Below, in pieces: positions 5,881 through 8,043 of a stretch of 8,043 nucleotides of DNA. Made by a program: the position numbers and the translations under genes. Under the pieces are notes generated by a model. The model worked only from the letters and a program-made list of their open reading frames with translations. It did no database searches and was not told the origin of the DNA. Location of the stretch: assembly GCA_021202325.1 (NCBI GenBank), contig JAJQDF010000035.1, positions 1 to 8,043 of the forward strand, in the 5' to 3' direction. Within the stretch, counting starts at the first letter, position 1. Each line of letters starts with the position of its first letter. Source of the DNA: Clostridiales bacterium. GTDB taxonomy: Bacteria > Bacillota > Clostridia > Lachnospirales > Anaerotignaceae.

Positions 5881-5888
5881 ACAACAAA

Positions 5889-7802
5889 ATGAAGAAAAAA
5901 TTAGCTTTATTAATGGCTGCGATCATGACTGTTGCCATGGTCCCCATGACAGCGTTTGCGGCAACATCATTAACAGTCGCTAAAAACCTTTCAGTTGGTG
6001 TTGGCGATGACTATGTTTTTGATGCTCTTGTTGAACTTGAAAACAGCAACAGTACAGTTGGAACAGATGAGCCTTTTGTAATCACACTTACTCTGACAAA
6101 TGGTAAGTTTGCAAAAGCTGACGGTGTCCAGACAAAAGAAGGCGGAGATGTACTTGAAGACGAATACATCATGAACGATTACAGATACATAGACTATGAA
6201 GAAATATATGTAAACGAAGATGGTGATTATGTAACAACCGCTACTGATGATTATGTTAATTTTGGTAATGGATATAAAGATGATCTTGATGTAGCCGCTA
6301 CTGAAGAAGTCGATGATGGTGCTGGCGGTACAACAACAGTTGTTACTGAAGCTGTTGTTACATCAATTAATGTACTGAGTGCTACAAAAGCTGAAATCAC
6401 TGTAAGTAGATTCCAAGCTGGCGATGTAGTAGTTATTCCTATCAAAGCTTATGCTGTTGAAGAAGGAGAAGTTAAAGCTACATTCTATAGTAACAAAACA
6501 GTGACATTCACTAAAACAGATGCTATTGCAATAGCTTATTCAGGTGATGTAGTGGTTGAGTCAGACGGCGTTGTTACTTTCGTAGAAGACAGCAGTAGCA
6601 TTTATAAAGAGATGGAGCCTATTACAATAACAGGTTTGTATGCTGGTGCTCTTACAGGTGATAGCATTACGCTTAAACTTAAAGGTAACTATAAGTTTGT
6701 TACAACAACAGCCAGTAGCGTAACAATACTCTCTTATGACGGTAAAAATGGTATTTACACGGATGACGTAATTACTTTCCTTAATGATGATGGTATTGAG
6801 GTAGATGGAATTATATCTGGAAACAGTAGCGTTTCTGACAACGAAATAGTTTTCGAATTTACAGGTGATATAGACCTTAGCCAGGTTGCAGAAATATATA
6901 TTAGCGGAATCTATATCACACCTACAAAGAGCTGTGATGCCGGCGATGTAGCTAAGCTTATAATTTCAAGCGATGACTTTAGTAAAGTTACACTTGAAGT
7001 AGCTAAGATGGTTGAGGAAGCTGTTACATACTCAGTAGAGGATGACGACCTTCCTACAATCTGGGCTGGTAAAGATTATGCAGATGAAGATACATATACT
7101 CTTAAAGTATATATAGAAGAGAATACAGGCGACATTCTTAACACATCAAGAAAAGCTACATTTACATTCCCTGATGGAATTGAAGTTGTAGACATAGTAA
7201 CTAGTGGCTTATCAAAAAATGGTAGCTTTACATATCAAATCGATGAGAACGTTGTGACAATTTGGAACTATGGCGAAACAGGAGAATCTGATGCTACTGA
7301 TATGTCAATTAAGTTTATCATCAATGCAGCACCTACATATGAAGGTGATGTAGAAGTAACACTTGGCGGAGAATTCGACGATGTTGAATTCACAGTAGCA
7401 ACAGTTAAAGCTCCTTACACAATCGAAGCTAAGACAAGCGAAGTACTTATCGACTACAGATATGTACCCGTAAATGAAATCGTTATCACAGAGGCTGAGG
7501 AAGAAATCTTTGCTGAGGGCGATACAATCATACTTCAGGTTGAAAAGATGGACTTCGAAGATGCAGGAACATATGAAGTAACAGAAGGCGACATCGAAGT
7601 TGATGTAAATATTGATACTGATGATGATGTAGCACAGCTTACAATAGAAGTAACTGAAGAATCAACAGAGGCTTCAACAATCGTCATCAGCGGACTCGAG
7701 CTCTACCTTGACAGAACTCTCCCTGTAGGCGGATATGCTCTTGAGAATATTGGAGCTTGGAGCAATTCTAAGGGTGTAAACAGCGCAATTAACATTCTTT
7801 AG
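5889..7802 (+). CDS. Secreted acidic beta-rich surface (S-layer/stalk-like) protein, ended by an in-frame TAG
   Basis: A 637-aa exported protein up to the stop. The signal peptide is clear: KKK, a hydrophobic core (5-20) and AFA-A, with cleavage expected after residue 24. The rest is rich in D, E, T, V and I with alternating hydrophobic residues, has a single Cys (349) and no transmembrane anchor, which suggests tandem beta-sandwich domains. Two segments look like repeats of one module: about 253-365 (GDSITLKLKG, then AEIYISGIYITP, then AGDVAKLIIS) and about 541-620 (GDTIILQVEK, then STIVISGLELYLDR, then GGYALENI). Another possible domain spans about 396-503. The frame continues after TAG into a copper-amine-oxidase-N-like domain, so the intact protein was probably longer. 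The start is ATG with a perfect SD. It is AT-rich, with Thr mostly ACA and Val GTA/GTT, unlike the GC-richer ger operon. The role is unknown; surface scaffold or adhesin is inference. Confidence 0.85.
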   Translation: MKKKLALLMAAIMTVAMVPMTAFAATSLTVAKNLSVGVGDDYVFDALVELENSNSTVGTDEPFVITLTLTNGKFAKADGVQTKEGGDVLEDEYIMNDYRYIDYEEIYVNEDGDYVTTATDDYVNFGNGYKDDLDVAATEEVDDGAGGTTTVVTEAVVTSINVLSATKAEITVSRFQAGDVVVIPIKAYAVEEGEVKATFYSNKTVTFTKTDAIAIAYSGDVVVESDGVVTFVEDSSSIYKEMEPITITGLYAGALTGDSITLKLKGNYKFVTTTASSVTILSYDGKNGIYTDDVITFLNDDGIEVDGIISGNSSVSDNEIVFEFTGDIDLSQVAEIYISGIYITPTKSCDAGDVAKLIISSDDFSKVTLEVAKMVEEAVTYSVEDDDLPTIWAGKDYADEDTYTLKVYIEENTGDILNTSRKATFTFPDGIEVVDIVTSGLSKNGSFTYQIDENVVTIWNYGETGESDATDMSIKFIINAAPTYEGDVEVTLGGEFDDVEFTVATVKAPYTIEAKTSEVLIDYRYVPVNEIVITEAEEEIFAEGDTIILQVEKMDFEDAGTYEVTEGDIEVDVNIDTDDDVAQLTIEVTEESTEASTIVISGLELYLDRTLPVGGYALENIGAWSNSKGVNSAINIL

Positions 7803-8043
7803 GAGAACTCAACAAGTAATAAAGATGAGGACATCGAATCATACAATTACACACCTGCAGCAGAAAATCCTTCAAACGGCCTCTTTAAGTACAGCTCAGT
7901 AACAGTTAACGACAGCTACGTAGAAGTTGTTACAGCAGCTCGTGACCAGGACGACTCTACAACATCAAGAAAGATCGTCATCACAATTGGCGCTACAACA
8001 ATGTCAGTTGGAACAGAGACAGTTACACTTGATGCTCCTGCTT
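7803..8043 (+). pseudogene. In-frame continuation of the surface protein beyond TAG, start of a copper-amine-oxidase-N-like domain (partial)
   Basis: Directly after TAG 7800-7802 the same frame remains open for 80 codons to the window edge, with the same codon habits (ACA, GTA, GCT). It lacks its own SD and any early in-frame ATG. The peptide begins ENSTSNKDEDIE, continues with GLFKYSSVTVNDSYVEVVTA and RDQDDST, then KIVITIGATTMSVGTETVTL and DAPA. That last part matches the opening strands of Cu_amine_oxidN1-type domains (two short beta-strands, then an L/M-D-x-P/A-P-y motif before RTMVPLR). It is best read as the severed C-terminal portion of the upstream gene: a nonsense mutation, sequencing error or readthrough product. 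The rest lies outside the window. Confidence 0.8.

Larger units (their letters stand above)
5511..5888. other. Divergent AT-rich intergenic region with stacked dyads
   Basis: No gene is seen here. The region separates the minus-strand ger operon from the plus-strand surface-protein gene. In order it holds the gerAA SD, a sigma-G-like promoter on the minus strand, a GAAAATTTTC palindrome (5613-5622), TGTATACA (5631-5638), a 12-bp-arm dyad with TTTTACACA boxes (5656-5704), TTTTGTATACAAAA (5719-5732), CGATTTTT-GA-AAAAATCG (5761-5778), a GGGAT-AAA-ATCCC hairpin (5847-5859) and an AAAAGGAGG SD. AAGCCGATT occurs twice (5705-5713 and 5757-5765). The density of dyads suggests regulated expression of the surface protein. 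Confidence 0.6.

Noticed and set aside
7803..8043. Separate gene starting after the TAG, using AGGAG at 7801 as SD and ATG 7825
   Set aside because: That ATG is in another frame, which closes after about 25 codons. The coding signal continues in the original frame, which has no early start codon.

Overview
The window looks like chromosomal DNA from an anaerobic, endospore-forming Clostridia member (Bacillota). The evidence is a GerA-type germinant receptor operon, the sporulation checkpoint gene spoIIR, a SleB-type spore cortex hydrolase, and strong purine-rich Shine-Dalgarno (SD) sites. The exported protein whose frame continues into a copper-amine-oxidase-N-like (stalk/S-layer type) domain resembles proteins common in Lachnospirales, for example Anaerotignum-like organisms. 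That placement is inference only.

Layout. Positions 1-693 hold no credible gene; 86-698 is an array of degenerate, unevenly spaced repeats that reaches the last codons of the next gene. From 5510 down to 694 the minus strand carries five tightly packed genes in the order gerAA, gerAB, gerAC, spoIIR, sleB. GerAA/GerAB are 1 bp apart, GerAB/GerAC overlap in an ATGA, and the next gaps are 40 bp and 55-64 bp. Positions 5511-5888 are a divergent AT-rich intergenic region crowded with dyads: a sigma-G-like promoter facing the ger operon, four copies of a TTTTACACA 9-mer, two TGTATACA palindromes, and a leader hairpin before a perfect SD. From 5889 rightwards a secreted, very acidic, beta-rich surface protein is encoded.

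Function. GerAA, GerAB and GerAC together form an inner-membrane germinant receptor of the dormant spore. SleB degrades cortex peptidoglycan after the receptor fires. SpoIIR is made in the forespore and triggers pro-sigma-E processing in the mother cell. All five products belong to the forespore programme, but SpoIIR acts early (sigma-F) and the others late (sigma-G), so co-transcription would be notable.

The most striking anomaly is an in-frame TAG at 7800-7802 in the surface-protein gene. The same frame stays open to the window edge and encodes the beginning of a copper-amine-oxidase-N-like domain, with no new start site. It is a nonsense mutation, a sequencing error or a readthrough site. 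A wholesale TAG reassignment is unlikely, because gerAC ends with TAG at the position where its family normally ends. No tRNA, rRNA, CRISPR array, insertion sequence or phage gene was recognised.
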